This document shows, piece after piece, positions 54,075 to 63,691 of a DNA stretch of 64,000 bases. The notes under the pieces were generated by a model that was not told where the DNA came from, made no database searches, and saw only the letters and a program-made list of their open reading frames with translations. Source of the stretch: Sphingobacterium puteale (GTDB lineage: Bacteria; Bacteroidota; Bacteroidia; Sphingobacteriales; Sphingobacteriaceae); contig NZ_RBWS01000016.1 in NCBI RefSeq assembly GCF_003627955.1, positions 1 through 64,000 on the forward strand, written 5' to 3'. Position numbers and translations under genes: made by a program. Position 1 is the stretch's first letter. Every line of letters begins with the position of its first letter.

Positions 54075-55919
54075 CTATTTTGTTGGTGCATGGTATAAGG
54101 GCTGATGGGCTGTATTTAATTCCGCTTCAGGCATTTTTACCACCTTACGATCATAAGTCATTAAACCATTGGTTTCCACCTCAACATCTGTCGTCTGTGT
54201 ATAAACTGCTGCCGACAGTCCCATTGGAATAAGTCGTGTCAGATCACGGATGAGTTGCTTATATCGTTCGAGAAGTTCTGTTTTATTTTTAAAGCTCTGG
54301 TACCCCCAATTGTCTTTTTGCTGCCAGGAGTGGCCATCAATCGGAAGGCCCAATCCACCAAATTCTCCAAGTGCCAGCACTTGGTTAGCCCCAAATAATT
54401 TTGGGTCTGGCATCGCTGCATCCGGGTAATTGTGTATATCCAATATATGACCCGTCTCCATAAAATTACCACCACTCGCGCTATTTACCAATCGGGATGG
54501 GTCATTAGCCATGGTCCATTCGGTAATCTCTTTTGTCTTAAACTGGCCCCAAGCTTCATTAAAAGGCACCCAAATCACAATGCTCGGATAATTATGCAAA
54601 ACTTCCATGATGGTCTTCCACTCTTTTCTATAGTAGCCCTCAGACTCCTGCGAACGTATTTTGTCCCGATTTCCACCGGATATTTTTCCTGGTTGCATAT
54701 CCCAATGATTTCCCCCCAGGTCACCACTTGGCATATCTTGCCAGACAAGCATACCGATACTGTCACAATAGCGGTACCAACGCGCTGGTTCAACCTTAAT
54801 ATGTTTACGGATCATATTAAAACCCATTTCTTTTGTCTTGATCACATCAAACTTTAACGCTTCATCCGTAGGTGCTGTATGCAAGCCATCGGGCCACCAG
54901 CCTTGGTCAAGTGGTCCATATTGAAAGGTAAACTTATTATTCAATAGGAGCCGCTGTATTCCGTTTTCATCTTTTCCCATTGAAATTTTACGCATCGCAA
55001 AATAGCTTCTTGCTTGGTCAATGACCTTCCCTTTCCGGACTAACTGAATTTCTAAATCATAAAGCTTCGGATTATTGGGCGACCAGGCAACCAAATTCGG
55101 TACGGCAAGCTCGAAAAGCGTATTTGGTTGCCCCACCTGTTCTTTAATAACCTGAGTCCCGTTTAGTGCCCGCACTTTAATTTCATCTCCGGCCCGGCTA
55201 CCTGCTACTGTTGCTTGAAAGGCAAGTACTCCTTCATCCAAGTACGGCGTCTGCTTTGTAGTCACAATATAGGATTGTGGTACACTTTCCAGCCATACTG
55301 TTTGCCATATCCCGGTAACTGGTGTATACCAAATACCATTCGGACGATTGACCTGTTTACCCCTAGGTTGTGGACCATCGTCCGTAGGATCCCATACACG
55401 TATAGCGATTTCCTGTTTGGCTCCCTTTTTGAGAAAACGGGTTACATCCATTGAAAAAGGATCAAAACCGCCTTCGTGCCTACCGACCAGTTGACTATTT
55501 ACATACACATCACATTGCCAGTCCACGGCTCCAAAATGCAGCAAGACATTATTTTTGTTGACCGACTTGTCCAAGGTAACGGTATTGGTATACCATAATG
55601 CCTTATCCTTACCCACTTCCTTACCGACTCCAGAAAGTGCGGATTCAATCGCAAAGGGAACCAAAATATCTCCATCCCATTGTTGAGGTATGTCCTTCAC
55701 ATTGACAGGAGTAATGGCATATTTCCATAAACCATTTAAATTTTGCCAATTATTTGTTCGTACCAGTTGTGGTCTCGGATATTCCGGATGGGGTTGATGT
55801 GCAGTCACTTTTTCACCCCATGAGGTCAATATGTGATCCCCAGCCGGTTTCCATTCCTGTGCAAAATTCAATTGTGCAGCCATCATCAAACTGGCAAAAA
55901 ACAATGTTTTCTTCATCAT
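54075..55919 (-). CDS. Glycoside hydrolase family 2 protein
   Basis: 614 aa. Signal peptide at residues 1-20. Jelly-roll N domain (LNGLWKYAITP, VDWQCDVYVN), immunoglobulin-like domain, then a TIM barrel with acid/base Glu in WVPFNEAWGQF (about 455) and nucleophile Glu in VLALGEFGGLG (about 523). It lacks the C-terminal domain 5 of large LacZ. Likely a beta-galactosidase, arabinopyranosidase or glucuronidase; substrate unresolved. It is 28 bp after the GH127-like gene. Confidence 0.88.
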   Translation of the reverse strand: MMKKTLFFASLMMAAQLNFAQEWKPAGDHILTSWGEKVTAHQPHPEYPRPQLVRTNNWQNLNGLWKYAITPVNVKDIPQQWDGDILVPFAIESALSGVGKEVGKDKALWYTNTVTLDKSVNKNNVLLHFGAVDWQCDVYVNSQLVGRHEGGFDPFSMDVTRFLKKGAKQEIAIRVWDPTDDGPQPRGKQVNRPNGIWYTPVTGIWQTVWLESVPQSYIVTTKQTPYLDEGVLAFQATVAGSRAGDEIKVRALNGTQVIKEQVGQPNTLFELAVPNLVAWSPNNPKLYDLEIQLVRKGKVIDQARSYFAMRKISMGKDENGIQRLLLNNKFTFQYGPLDQGWWPDGLHTAPTDEALKFDVIKTKEMGFNMIRKHIKVEPARWYRYCDSIGMLVWQDMPSGDLGGNHWDMQPGKISGGNRDKIRSQESEGYYRKEWKTIMEVLHNYPSIVIWVPFNEAWGQFKTKEITEWTMANDPSRLVNSASGGNFMETGHILDIHNYPDAAMPDPKLFGANQVLALGEFGGLGLPIDGHSWQQKDNWGYQSFKNKTELLERYKQLIRDLTRLIPMGLSAAVYTQTTDVEVETNGLMTYDRKVVKMPEAELNTAHQPLYHAPTK

Positions 55920-55947
55920 AAAAATCGTTATATCATTTATATCTTTA

Positions 55948-57993
55948 TTACTTTACTGTCGGAAATGCGGCGATACGCAAACGGGCTGCCCCCATTGGAA
56001 TCAATTCAACTTCTTTTACGGCTGCCTGACTTTCGACCGGACTCAAGGGCAATACCCCTGTCAATCCATTTTCATCTATTTTCCAACCATCAATTCGTTT
56101 CGCTTTTACCAAAATAGAAATGGGCACCGCATCTGCTTCAAATGGAAAGGCATCTTTTGGCCAGGCCCGTTTGACTACTTTCAATTGATCCGGAGCAAGC
56201 AATTGATCTTGAACAAGGCCATAATTCCAATCACTTGCCGGAAGGATCTCGTAAGAAGGCCATTTGGTCGGATCAGCAGTTTCCTGCCATTTTGAGTCAC
56301 CAATTGCCGAAGCTTTACTATCCTTTTGTACGTAATTTTCCTTAATCTTTAGGGCATAGGTCAATGGGCCCCGTTGAATACTCACGGCATTTTTATTCGT
56401 TGTCCAGGTATTCAACTCAATGGACATTGGCAACAAAAGCTCAACCTGATCTCCATCTTTCCATTTTCTGTCAATCCGAATATACTTCGCGCCAGCTGCT
56501 ACGTTCTGTGTCTTTCCATTAATTTTGACCTGTGCCTGTTTTGCCCAGGCAGGAACCCGCAAGTAGAATGGGAAATCAATAGCCTTTCCATTCGTTCCTA
56601 TTGCGAAACGGATCGATTCTTCGAATGGATAATTGGAGCTTTGTTGAATCTGAATTTTTTTGTTATCTGCGACTTTGATATCCGCGTTGGATGCAGCATA
56701 AAGTACCGCAGCAACGCCATTATCGTTTGTTGCCATATACAGGTGTTCTGCATAGTATGGCCATCCTTGACTATGGTTGTGCTGGCAACAGCGTGAACTA
56801 AAAGGGTTCATCATCAAAAACGGGCCGTTGTTATCAATGCCCGGAGCATGATTGTGACTATCACTAATGCTCATATTGGGGCTAGTGATATAACGTAGCG
56901 CTTTGAAATCAGCTGTTACCGCTGCCGGATACGTATTGAAGGCCACGTCTTCCGCATGATCTGCCCAAAAAGGATCGCCCGTGATTCCCAGAAGGATCTC
57001 ATTGGAGGCCATCTGTTCGACCATACCGCAGGTTTCGACTCCTTGCCTAGGGTCGGTATATCCCGGACGGGCATTTTCATCGGCACCGAACATTCCGCCC
57101 GGCACTTGGCCAAATACCTGTCTGACAAAGTGAAAATTATTGTAAGTCGCCTTCAGATCTTCAGCGGACTGACTTTTGAGATAATAAGTCGCCGGCTCCC
57201 TGAAACATTGTGCAACATTGACATTGTGCCAGTTGGGCAAGTCATCTTTTTGCCTCCAGTTGGCCGTATTACGATGGATTTTATCGGCGAGGTCCATCAA
57301 CCATTCATTCCCTTGAGTCCGATTATAAAGCCAATAGACTGATAATAAATTATCCCCACCGCGACTATTTTCCCAGTAGTCTTTTAGAAAAAAGCTATCG
57401 GGCAAACTCGCCTGCCATCTAAAGTAGTTTGTCATTAAGGTTAGCACACGTTGATCAGCACTATATTCGTAATAGGATTGTAGACACCAGAGCATAATCA
57501 TATTTCCCCATAAATCGGGTTTATTGTTGCGCAGGATCAGGGGGCCAAAGTAGCCATCTGGCCGTTGACTCTTCATGGCTGCCTCCAACCATATTTTTGA
57601 CTCCGCGATTATTTTTGGATCTTTCAGAATATAGCCCAGATTTGCGTAGCCTTTTAACCAGTAAGGAACTTCTTCCCAGCCATAATCACCCTTTCCGTCT
57701 GCGCTCAGCCAGGCATTATTTTTTTTTGATAACCAGGCACTGATCTCACCAAGGTGACCAGTAAGACCATTTTTTTGTAACTCCAAATATTTTCCTAACC
57801 AACCTTGAGGAACAATACTTCCTACAGGCAATTTTAGCAGGGCATTCTGTTTTAACGGCAATCGGTTATTAATATAGTTTAGATTTTTACCCTCTACCGG
57901 TAGTTGATCAACAGCGACGACGGCATTGCTCTGCGCTGAACTTAGAAAACAAATTCCAATTAAATAAGATAATAGACCTATTTTTTTTGTCAT
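55948..57993 (-). CDS. GH127/GH146-type beta-L-arabinofuranosidase family protein
   Basis: 681 aa. Signal peptide at residues 1-20. An (alpha/alpha)6 barrel with the zinc and catalytic set recalled for HypBA1: E320 and C322 (VETCGM), C402 and C403 (SSRCCQHN), and candidate acid/base E306. The cysteine of the CC pair is the nucleophile in that family. It releases L-arabinofuranose from beta linkages. It precedes GH2 by 28 bp. Confidence 0.85.
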   Translation of the reverse strand: MTKKIGLLSYLIGICFLSSAQSNAVVAVDQLPVEGKNLNYINNRLPLKQNALLKLPVGSIVPQGWLGKYLELQKNGLTGHLGEISAWLSKKNNAWLSADGKGDYGWEEVPYWLKGYANLGYILKDPKIIAESKIWLEAAMKSQRPDGYFGPLILRNNKPDLWGNMIMLWCLQSYYEYSADQRVLTLMTNYFRWQASLPDSFFLKDYWENSRGGDNLLSVYWLYNRTQGNEWLMDLADKIHRNTANWRQKDDLPNWHNVNVAQCFREPATYYLKSQSAEDLKATYNNFHFVRQVFGQVPGGMFGADENARPGYTDPRQGVETCGMVEQMASNEILLGITGDPFWADHAEDVAFNTYPAAVTADFKALRYITSPNMSISDSHNHAPGIDNNGPFLMMNPFSSRCCQHNHSQGWPYYAEHLYMATNDNGVAAVLYAASNADIKVADNKKIQIQQSSNYPFEESIRFAIGTNGKAIDFPFYLRVPAWAKQAQVKINGKTQNVAAGAKYIRIDRKWKDGDQVELLLPMSIELNTWTTNKNAVSIQRGPLTYALKIKENYVQKDSKASAIGDSKWQETADPTKWPSYEILPASDWNYGLVQDQLLAPDQLKVVKRAWPKDAFPFEADAVPISILVKAKRIDGWKIDENGLTGVLPLSPVESQAAVKEVELIPMGAARLRIAAFPTVK

Positions 57994-58151
57994 TATTGAC
58001 TTGATTAGTTTTATAACTGATTATCCAAAAATAAGGTTTAATCAATGAGTTGGACGATTGATTTTTCTCAAAAAACTGCCTATTTGTATCAAAAGAAGAA
58101 AGCACATCCCCATAGAGATGTACTTCCAAAACCAATCATTATTAATCTATA

Positions 58152-59315
58152 CTATTTTATTGAAAAACGATACAGGGATTTTGTTTGATAGATCTCTCCG
58201 GGGTTTACAATTGTGGTTGGAAAACTGGCTTGATTTGGCGCATCCGGAAAATGCTGCGGTTCTAAACAGAAAGCTGTCCGAAACGAATCTTTTTTACCAT
58301 TTTTTAACTGCACTTGCTCATTCATAAAGTTACCGCTATAGAATTGAATCCCCGGTTCGGTGGTCAAAATATCCATGATAATACCAGACTTATCTCCCAC
58401 GACATGTGCGGCCTTATACCATTCACCTTCTTTCTCCTTGCTCAACACAAAATTATGGTCATATCCTTTTCCATAGGTGAGCTGCCTGTCATCGGTATTG
58501 AGATCTTTTCCAATAGTCTTGGGAGAGATAAAATCAAACGGTGTTCCTCTTACTTCGGCCAATTGTCCCGTAGGTATCAAGGTACTATCGACGGGCGTAT
58601 ATTGATTGGCAAACAATTGAAGCTGATGGTCTAAAATTGTTCCGCTACCCTCGCCGTTCAAATTAAAATAAGCATGATTTGTTAAATTGATCACTGTCTT
58701 TTTATCGGTTTCAGCCCGATAAGCGATCATCAATTCATTGTTGTCATTGAGTGTGTAGGTAACTTCCATCTGAATATTTCCCGGGAACCCTTCTTGCCCA
58801 TCGGGTAATGTATACGCAAAAGTAAGCGATGATGGGTCCGACTTCTTCAGGGTCCAATGCGCAAAATGTACGCCTCTAAAGCCGCCGTGCAATGTATTAG
58901 GTCCATTATTGACCGCCAGCGTATAGTCCTTGCCATCCAGCTTAAATTTTCCTTTTGCGATACGATTTCCGAAAGGCCCTACAATCGTTCCAAAAAATGG
59001 TTCTTTGGGATTATTATAATCAACGGCTTTAGAAAATCCCAAAACAATATCACACAATTTACCCGTATGGTCAGGCACCCACAGACCGACAATACGTGCA
59101 CCAAAATTTGTAAAATAGGCCTGTACACCATTTTTGTTGGTCAATTCGTATAAATAGACTTTTTTGGTATCGATTGTTGTACTAAATGATGCAGTGTCCA
59201 TCAAGGCTGCAATCGTATCTTTTGGGGTACCTTTTGAACTATTCGTCTGTTGACAAGACAGACAACAACAAGTCAGTATACCGGAAATACCCAGCAACAG
59301 CAATTTTCCTTTCAT
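58152..59315 (-). CDS. Aldose 1-epimerase (galactose mutarotase) lipoprotein
   Basis: 387 aa. Lipobox LSC with C21 (two further cysteines at 17-18). The mutarotase beta-sandwich has the catalytic His in NLTNHAYFNLNG and Glu in FCLEPQHFPDAPN. It interconverts sugar anomers released by the neighbouring hydrolases, in the periplasm or at the surface. First gene of the four-gene hydrolase unit and divergent from the sensor kinase. Confidence 0.9.
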   Translation of the reverse strand: MKGKLLLLGISGILTCCCLSCQQTNSSKGTPKDTIAALMDTASFSTTIDTKKVYLYELTNKNGVQAYFTNFGARIVGLWVPDHTGKLCDIVLGFSKAVDYNNPKEPFFGTIVGPFGNRIAKGKFKLDGKDYTLAVNNGPNTLHGGFRGVHFAHWTLKKSDPSSLTFAYTLPDGQEGFPGNIQMEVTYTLNDNNELMIAYRAETDKKTVINLTNHAYFNLNGEGSGTILDHQLQLFANQYTPVDSTLIPTGQLAEVRGTPFDFISPKTIGKDLNTDDRQLTYGKGYDHNFVLSKEKEGEWYKAAHVVGDKSGIIMDILTTEPGIQFYSGNFMNEQVQLKNGKKDSFRTAFCLEPQHFPDAPNQASFPTTIVNPGEIYQTKSLYRFSIK

Positions 59316-59482
59316 TTATTATGATTTAAATCGTTTATAATCTTTATGGAATGACAACGTGCGTTGTTATCTATATTTTTTATAATTTTATTGGTTACAA
59401 TACAGATACTAAAATCCAATTTTTTTTTATTTTTTTTGGATTAAATTGTTTCAATTTTAAGCTATTTTGTATCAATAACCAA

Positions 59483-62400
59483 ATGATCATGATCAACCTC
59501 AAGCCGCTGCATTTTTTATTTTTCTTGCTGTTGTCTCCTTTGCTGATCCGGGCACAGCCTTATTATTTTAACCATTATCAGATTAATGAGGGGCTTTCAA
59601 ACAATGCAGTAATCTGTAGTATGCAAGATAGTTACGGATTTCTCTGGTTTGGCACTAAAGATGGTCTGAACCGATTTGACGGAAATAGTTTCAAACATTT
59701 TGACGCTTCCACCTCTGAAAAAAACAGCTTAGGAGGCAACAATATCATCTCCCTGAAAGAAGATTTCAGGAGAAGGATCTGGATTGGCACCGACCAGGGA
59801 ATCTACTGTTACAACCCCATTGATGAACAGTTTAGGTTGTTAAGTAAACAGTTCGAAAATTCGGATGTACCCGTTATCATTACAGATCAAAAAAAACGAA
59901 TCTGGTTTATATCGAACGGTATGCTCTATTACCATCATCTGATCAGCAACGAAATTAAACAAATTACCAGATCAGATCTCTATATTACGGCAGTCAGTTG
60001 CACGAAAAATGGAACTATTTTCTTTGGTACTCCGGAAGGAAAAATTTTCCGGATCAATAATGCCGACGAACCAGTTCTCCTATTAGACTTTCAATTAAAA
60101 TATGGTGCAAAAGATTGGTTCAGTATCGAAAAAATAACGGAGAACCGTAAAGGGGAGTTATTGATCGGCACTTCCAAATCTGGCGTTTATATATACGATT
60201 TAACGAAAAAAAGCTTAAAATCCATCTTAGGCCCAGACCGCTTAAAGCAATTTCTCTATGTCAGGGATATCCTGCAGCCGAATGATACCGAGTATTGGTT
60301 TGCAACTGAATCCGGGCTTTTCATTTATCAAATTGCGGATCAAAGTTTTATCAATATTCAAAAAGAACAGGAGAACCCATGGGGTATTTCTGACAATGCC
60401 GTTTATAACATTCTCCAGGACAGGGATCGAGGAATCTGGCTTGGGACGTATTTTGGTGGTGTTAATTACTATCATAAGAATAACAGCATAATCGAAAAAT
60501 TTTTACCTCAGGATAAACCCGGTAGCTTAAAGGGATCTGTCGTACGTATCATTACCAAAGACCCTACAGGCAATGTCTGGATCGGCACTGAAAATGGCGG
60601 TTTGTCCAAACTAGACCCTATTTCCGGAAAAATCAAAAATTTCTCTGAAAAACAGGGAAATCTGGCAAACAATAATATTCATGGAATTCTACCCTTTGAC
60701 AATAAAATATTGGTCGGTACTTTTGTCAACGGACTGGATATTTTTGATCCCGGACAAGAAAAAGTTGTTTACCACATTGATCGAAATAGTTATTCCAACA
60801 CCGATCTACAGAGCAATTTCCTCTTTTATCTGTATAAAACAAGGAAGGGAGAGATTTTAGCAGCTTCCACCCGTGGTTTGTATCGTTTTAATTTCTCCAA
60901 TAAATCTTTTCATATCCTCCGAAACGTTCCCGAATATATGTTTTACACAACCGTGCTTGAAGATAAACAGGGAAATATCTGGTTAGGCACCTGGAGGGAT
61001 GGCTTATTCTACTTCAATCCGACTACAGGAGCTTTCAAGCATTATACGCATAATAAGGAAGATCAAACTTCCCTACCAAACAACCGAATCAATAGTCTAT
61101 TTGAAGACTCCCAAAAACAGATCTGGGTTGCTACAGAAGGCGGTATGGCCAAAAAGCAGCCTACAGGTAACGGGTTTGAAAAAATAGGCATACATGAAGG
61201 TATGCCCAGCAACGTGATCCTGGCTATTCTTGAGGATCAGCAAAATAACCTCTGGGTAAGCACCTCCAAAGGACTGGTCCGTTATCATTTGTCGAATGGA
61301 AAAAAAAGGGTTTTTAACTTAGAATCGGGCTTACCGTCCATCCAGTTCAATTACAATTCCTCCTTTAATGATGGGCAGGGCAATTTTTATTTTGGCACGA
61401 TCAACGGTTTAATCCGTTTTGATCCAAAAAAACTCAATCAGATCACTTATAATACAGGAATTCCGATCTATATCACAAACCTCTATATCAATAACAAAGC
61501 GATTAACCAGTATACTGATGGCAATATACTCTCCAAATCCATCCTATTCACGGATAAAATTCAATTGAAACACGATGAATCATCCTTTAGTCTTGATTTT
61601 GCCGCACTGCATTACCAAGCCCCCCATTCTATCCATTACAGTTACAAGATGGAAGGCCTAGATAATAACTGGGTTGATATCACCAGCAATCAACGGGCTT
61701 ATTTCACCAAGCTTGCACCGGGAGACTATATTTTTACGGTTAAAGCTGAAGACCCCAACGGAAATGTTATTCCTACGTCTGCAAGTCTTAAAATTGTTAT
61801 TCTTCCCCCGATCTGGGCAAGTATACCTGCTTACATCTGTTATGCATTTATTCTTATCGCGCTTATTATATTTATTATTTATCATTTTAATGAAAAGATA
61901 AAACAACGAAACCGTCAACATTTACTGACCGTTCAAAATCTTCGCGAACAAGAGCTCTATCGCTCAAAAATCAATTTTTACACGGATGTAGTCCATGAAA
62001 TACGTACACCATTAACCTTGATTAAAGCGCCCTTGGAAAAACTTATGGACAAGGTCGAACATAATCCAATAACAGACAAGCTCTTGACGACCATGCAGAA
62101 CAATACCGAAAAATTGATTGCTCTCAGTAACCAGTTGCTGGATTTTAGGCAAGTCGAAACGGAAAGCTTTAAATTACATTTTGAGCTGGAAAACATTAGT
62201 CAGGCAGTACAAAAAATCAGCAATGATTTCAGTGTGACGGTTCAAGCCATGGGAAGAAACATGACGGTCACCATCGCTCCCGATATCATGGGGTACATTG
62301 ATATAGATGCTTTTGATAAAATCTGTTATAACCTGTTCAATAATGCCTTAAAATACTCATTAAAGGATATTGAAGTGAATTTAGCAGCGGAGAAACAGAA

Positions 62401-62644
62401 AAATATTGCTATATTGACCGTGAAAAACGACGGTGATTTAATTCCTTCAGAAGAAAGGGAACGAATTTTTGAACCATTCAATCGCTTAAAACAAAATAAG
62501 AATATTCCCGGAAGTGGTTTAGGATTAGCATTGACAAGATCCTTGGCATTAAAACATCAGGGCAATCTAGTATTTGAAGTCGAAAGTTCACGATGGAATG
62601 TATTCCGTTTGACGTTACCGCTAGACCACAGTTCAAACCAATGA
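59483..62644 (+). CDS. Two-component propeller sensor histidine kinase (HTCS-type, without receiver)
   Basis: About 1053 aa from ATG 59483 or 59489; a longer frame from 59351 adds residues that precede the signal peptide. Signal peptide, two seven-blade propellers of Reg_prop repeats (for example SYGFLWFGTKDGLNRFDG, NVWIGTENGGLSKLDP), Y_Y_Y domain (ALHYQAPHSIHYSYKMEGLDNNW), one transmembrane helix (about 800-820), HisKA with phospho-His in VVHEIRTPLTL and HATPase (NLFNNALKYS, GSGLGLALT). It senses glycan fragments in the periplasm. The receiver and AraC parts are on the next gene, joined by ATGA overlap. Confidence 0.9.
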   Translation: MIMINLKPLHFLFFLLLSPLLIRAQPYYFNHYQINEGLSNNAVICSMQDSYGFLWFGTKDGLNRFDGNSFKHFDASTSEKNSLGGNNIISLKEDFRRRIWIGTDQGIYCYNPIDEQFRLLSKQFENSDVPVIITDQKKRIWFISNGMLYYHHLISNEIKQITRSDLYITAVSCTKNGTIFFGTPEGKIFRINNADEPVLLLDFQLKYGAKDWFSIEKITENRKGELLIGTSKSGVYIYDLTKKSLKSILGPDRLKQFLYVRDILQPNDTEYWFATESGLFIYQIADQSFINIQKEQENPWGISDNAVYNILQDRDRGIWLGTYFGGVNYYHKNNSIIEKFLPQDKPGSLKGSVVRIITKDPTGNVWIGTENGGLSKLDPISGKIKNFSEKQGNLANNNIHGILPFDNKILVGTFVNGLDIFDPGQEKVVYHIDRNSYSNTDLQSNFLFYLYKTRKGEILAASTRGLYRFNFSNKSFHILRNVPEYMFYTTVLEDKQGNIWLGTWRDGLFYFNPTTGAFKHYTHNKEDQTSLPNNRINSLFEDSQKQIWVATEGGMAKKQPTGNGFEKIGIHEGMPSNVILAILEDQQNNLWVSTSKGLVRYHLSNGKKRVFNLESGLPSIQFNYNSSFNDGQGNFYFGTINGLIRFDPKKLNQITYNTGIPIYITNLYINNKAINQYTDGNILSKSILFTDKIQLKHDESSFSLDFAALHYQAPHSIHYSYKMEGLDNNWVDITSNQRAYFTKLAPGDYIFTVKAEDPNGNVIPTSASLKIVILPPIWASIPAYICYAFILIALIIFIIYHFNEKIKQRNRQHLLTVQNLREQELYRSKINFYTDVVHEIRTPLTLIKAPLEKLMDKVEHNPITDKLLTTMQNNTEKLIALSNQLLDFRQVETESFKLHFELENISQAVQKISNDFSVTVQAMGRNMTVTIAPDIMGYIDIDAFDKICYNLFNNALKYSLKDIEVNLAAEKQKNIAILTVKNDGDLIPSEERERIFEPFNRLKQNKNIPGSGLGLALTRSLALKHQGNLVFEVESSRWNVFRLTLPLDHSSNQ

Positions 62645-63414
62645 TTATGAATGCAAAAGCCAATTTATTAGTAGTAGATGATCATGCTGAATTACTTGAA
62701 TTTATCGCAGATGACCTTAATGAAGATTACCATATTACCACCAGTACAAATGGAAATGAGGCCTTAAATTTACTCGCGTCGGAGTATTTCGACTTAATCA
62801 TCAGTGATGTGATGATGCCCGAAATGGATGGCTATGAGCTTTGCCAGAAAATCAAGGCAGATATTGCTTATGCACATATTCCCGTCATCTTACTGACGGC
62901 AAAAAATAGCATAGGATCAAAAATCCAAGGCTTAGAATATGGTGCTGACGCATACATCGAAAAACCATTTTCGCCTGCTTTTTTAAGAGCTCAAATTGCT
63001 AGCTTGCTAAAAAACAGGATTAAAGTCAAGGAATTTTTCATCAAGAATCCGATGTCCCAGATACAGCAAATCGGTCAAAATCAAAGTGATCAGGATTTCC
63101 TGCTCAAGATCGAAGAAATCATAATGGAACATCTGGATGATCCACAATTTAATGTAGACCGTATGGCAGACATTCTCTGCATGAGTCGGCCCACCTTATA
63201 TCGAAAAATAAATCTGGTCTCAAGCCTGTCGCCAAATGAACTGATTAACCTGACAAGGCTTCGAAAAGCGGCAGAGTTACTTAGTTTAAGACAATACAAA
63301 GTCTATGAAATTTCAAATTTATTAGGTTATAGTTCAGCCACACATTTCTCCCGAAATTTCCAAAAACAATTTGGACTCAGTCCAACCGAATTCCAAGACT
63401 CGCAATTGAAATAG
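62641..63414 (+). CDS. Response regulator with AraC output domain
   Basis: 257 aa from ATG 62641, which overlaps the kinase stop by 4 bp; an open frame from 62593 is not needed. Receiver with acidic pocket VVDD (residues 11-14), phospho-Asp D56 (IISDVMMPEMDG) and the LLTAK/KPF signature, then an AraC helix-turn-helix (about 160-250; MADILCMSRPTLYRKI, ISNLLGYSSATHFSRNFQKQFGLSP). In most HTCS proteins this part is fused to the sensor. It probably activates the divergent hydrolase unit. Confidence 0.92.
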   Translation: MIMNAKANLLVVDDHAELLEFIADDLNEDYHITTSTNGNEALNLLASEYFDLIISDVMMPEMDGYELCQKIKADIAYAHIPVILLTAKNSIGSKIQGLEYGADAYIEKPFSPAFLRAQIASLLKNRIKVKEFFIKNPMSQIQQIGQNQSDQDFLLKIEEIIMEHLDDPQFNVDRMADILCMSRPTLYRKINLVSSLSPNELINLTRLRKAAELLSLRQYKVYEISNLLGYSSATHFSRNFQKQFGLSPTEFQDSQLK

Positions 63415-63556
63415 TAAACTATCAAACAGCGGCTTTCATTTTGATACAGATTAAATTTACATCCTGAAAATCAAATCAAATCATTGGCTGTATATTGCCG
63501 GATAGGGGCAGAAACTTACCCAGATTCACTGGAGATCGCTCTTAAATGCGACTATA

Positions 63557-63599
63557 AAATAAGAACCAAATTCACGGGGAATATGGTTCTTATTTTTTT
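63557..63599. terminator. Bidirectional terminator between the response regulator and the convergent gene
   Basis: AAAATAAGAACCA pairs with TGGTTCTTATTTT, followed by T on the plus strand and preceded by an A-rich stretch that serves the other strand. The rest of the 277-base gap 63415-63691 shows nothing supportable. Confidence 0.85.
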
Positions 63600-63691
63600 C
63601 CAGATATGGCAACTAACGTATAATTAATCTCTAGTTTACAAAATCAAGCTTGCTATCCTCTCCTTAATCTGAAAATCGAGCATCTAACCTA

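Noticed and set aside
62593..62644. Sensor/regulator boundary as pseudogene
   Set aside because: Both proteins are full length with all catalytic motifs and the ATGA overlap is a normal coupling signal.
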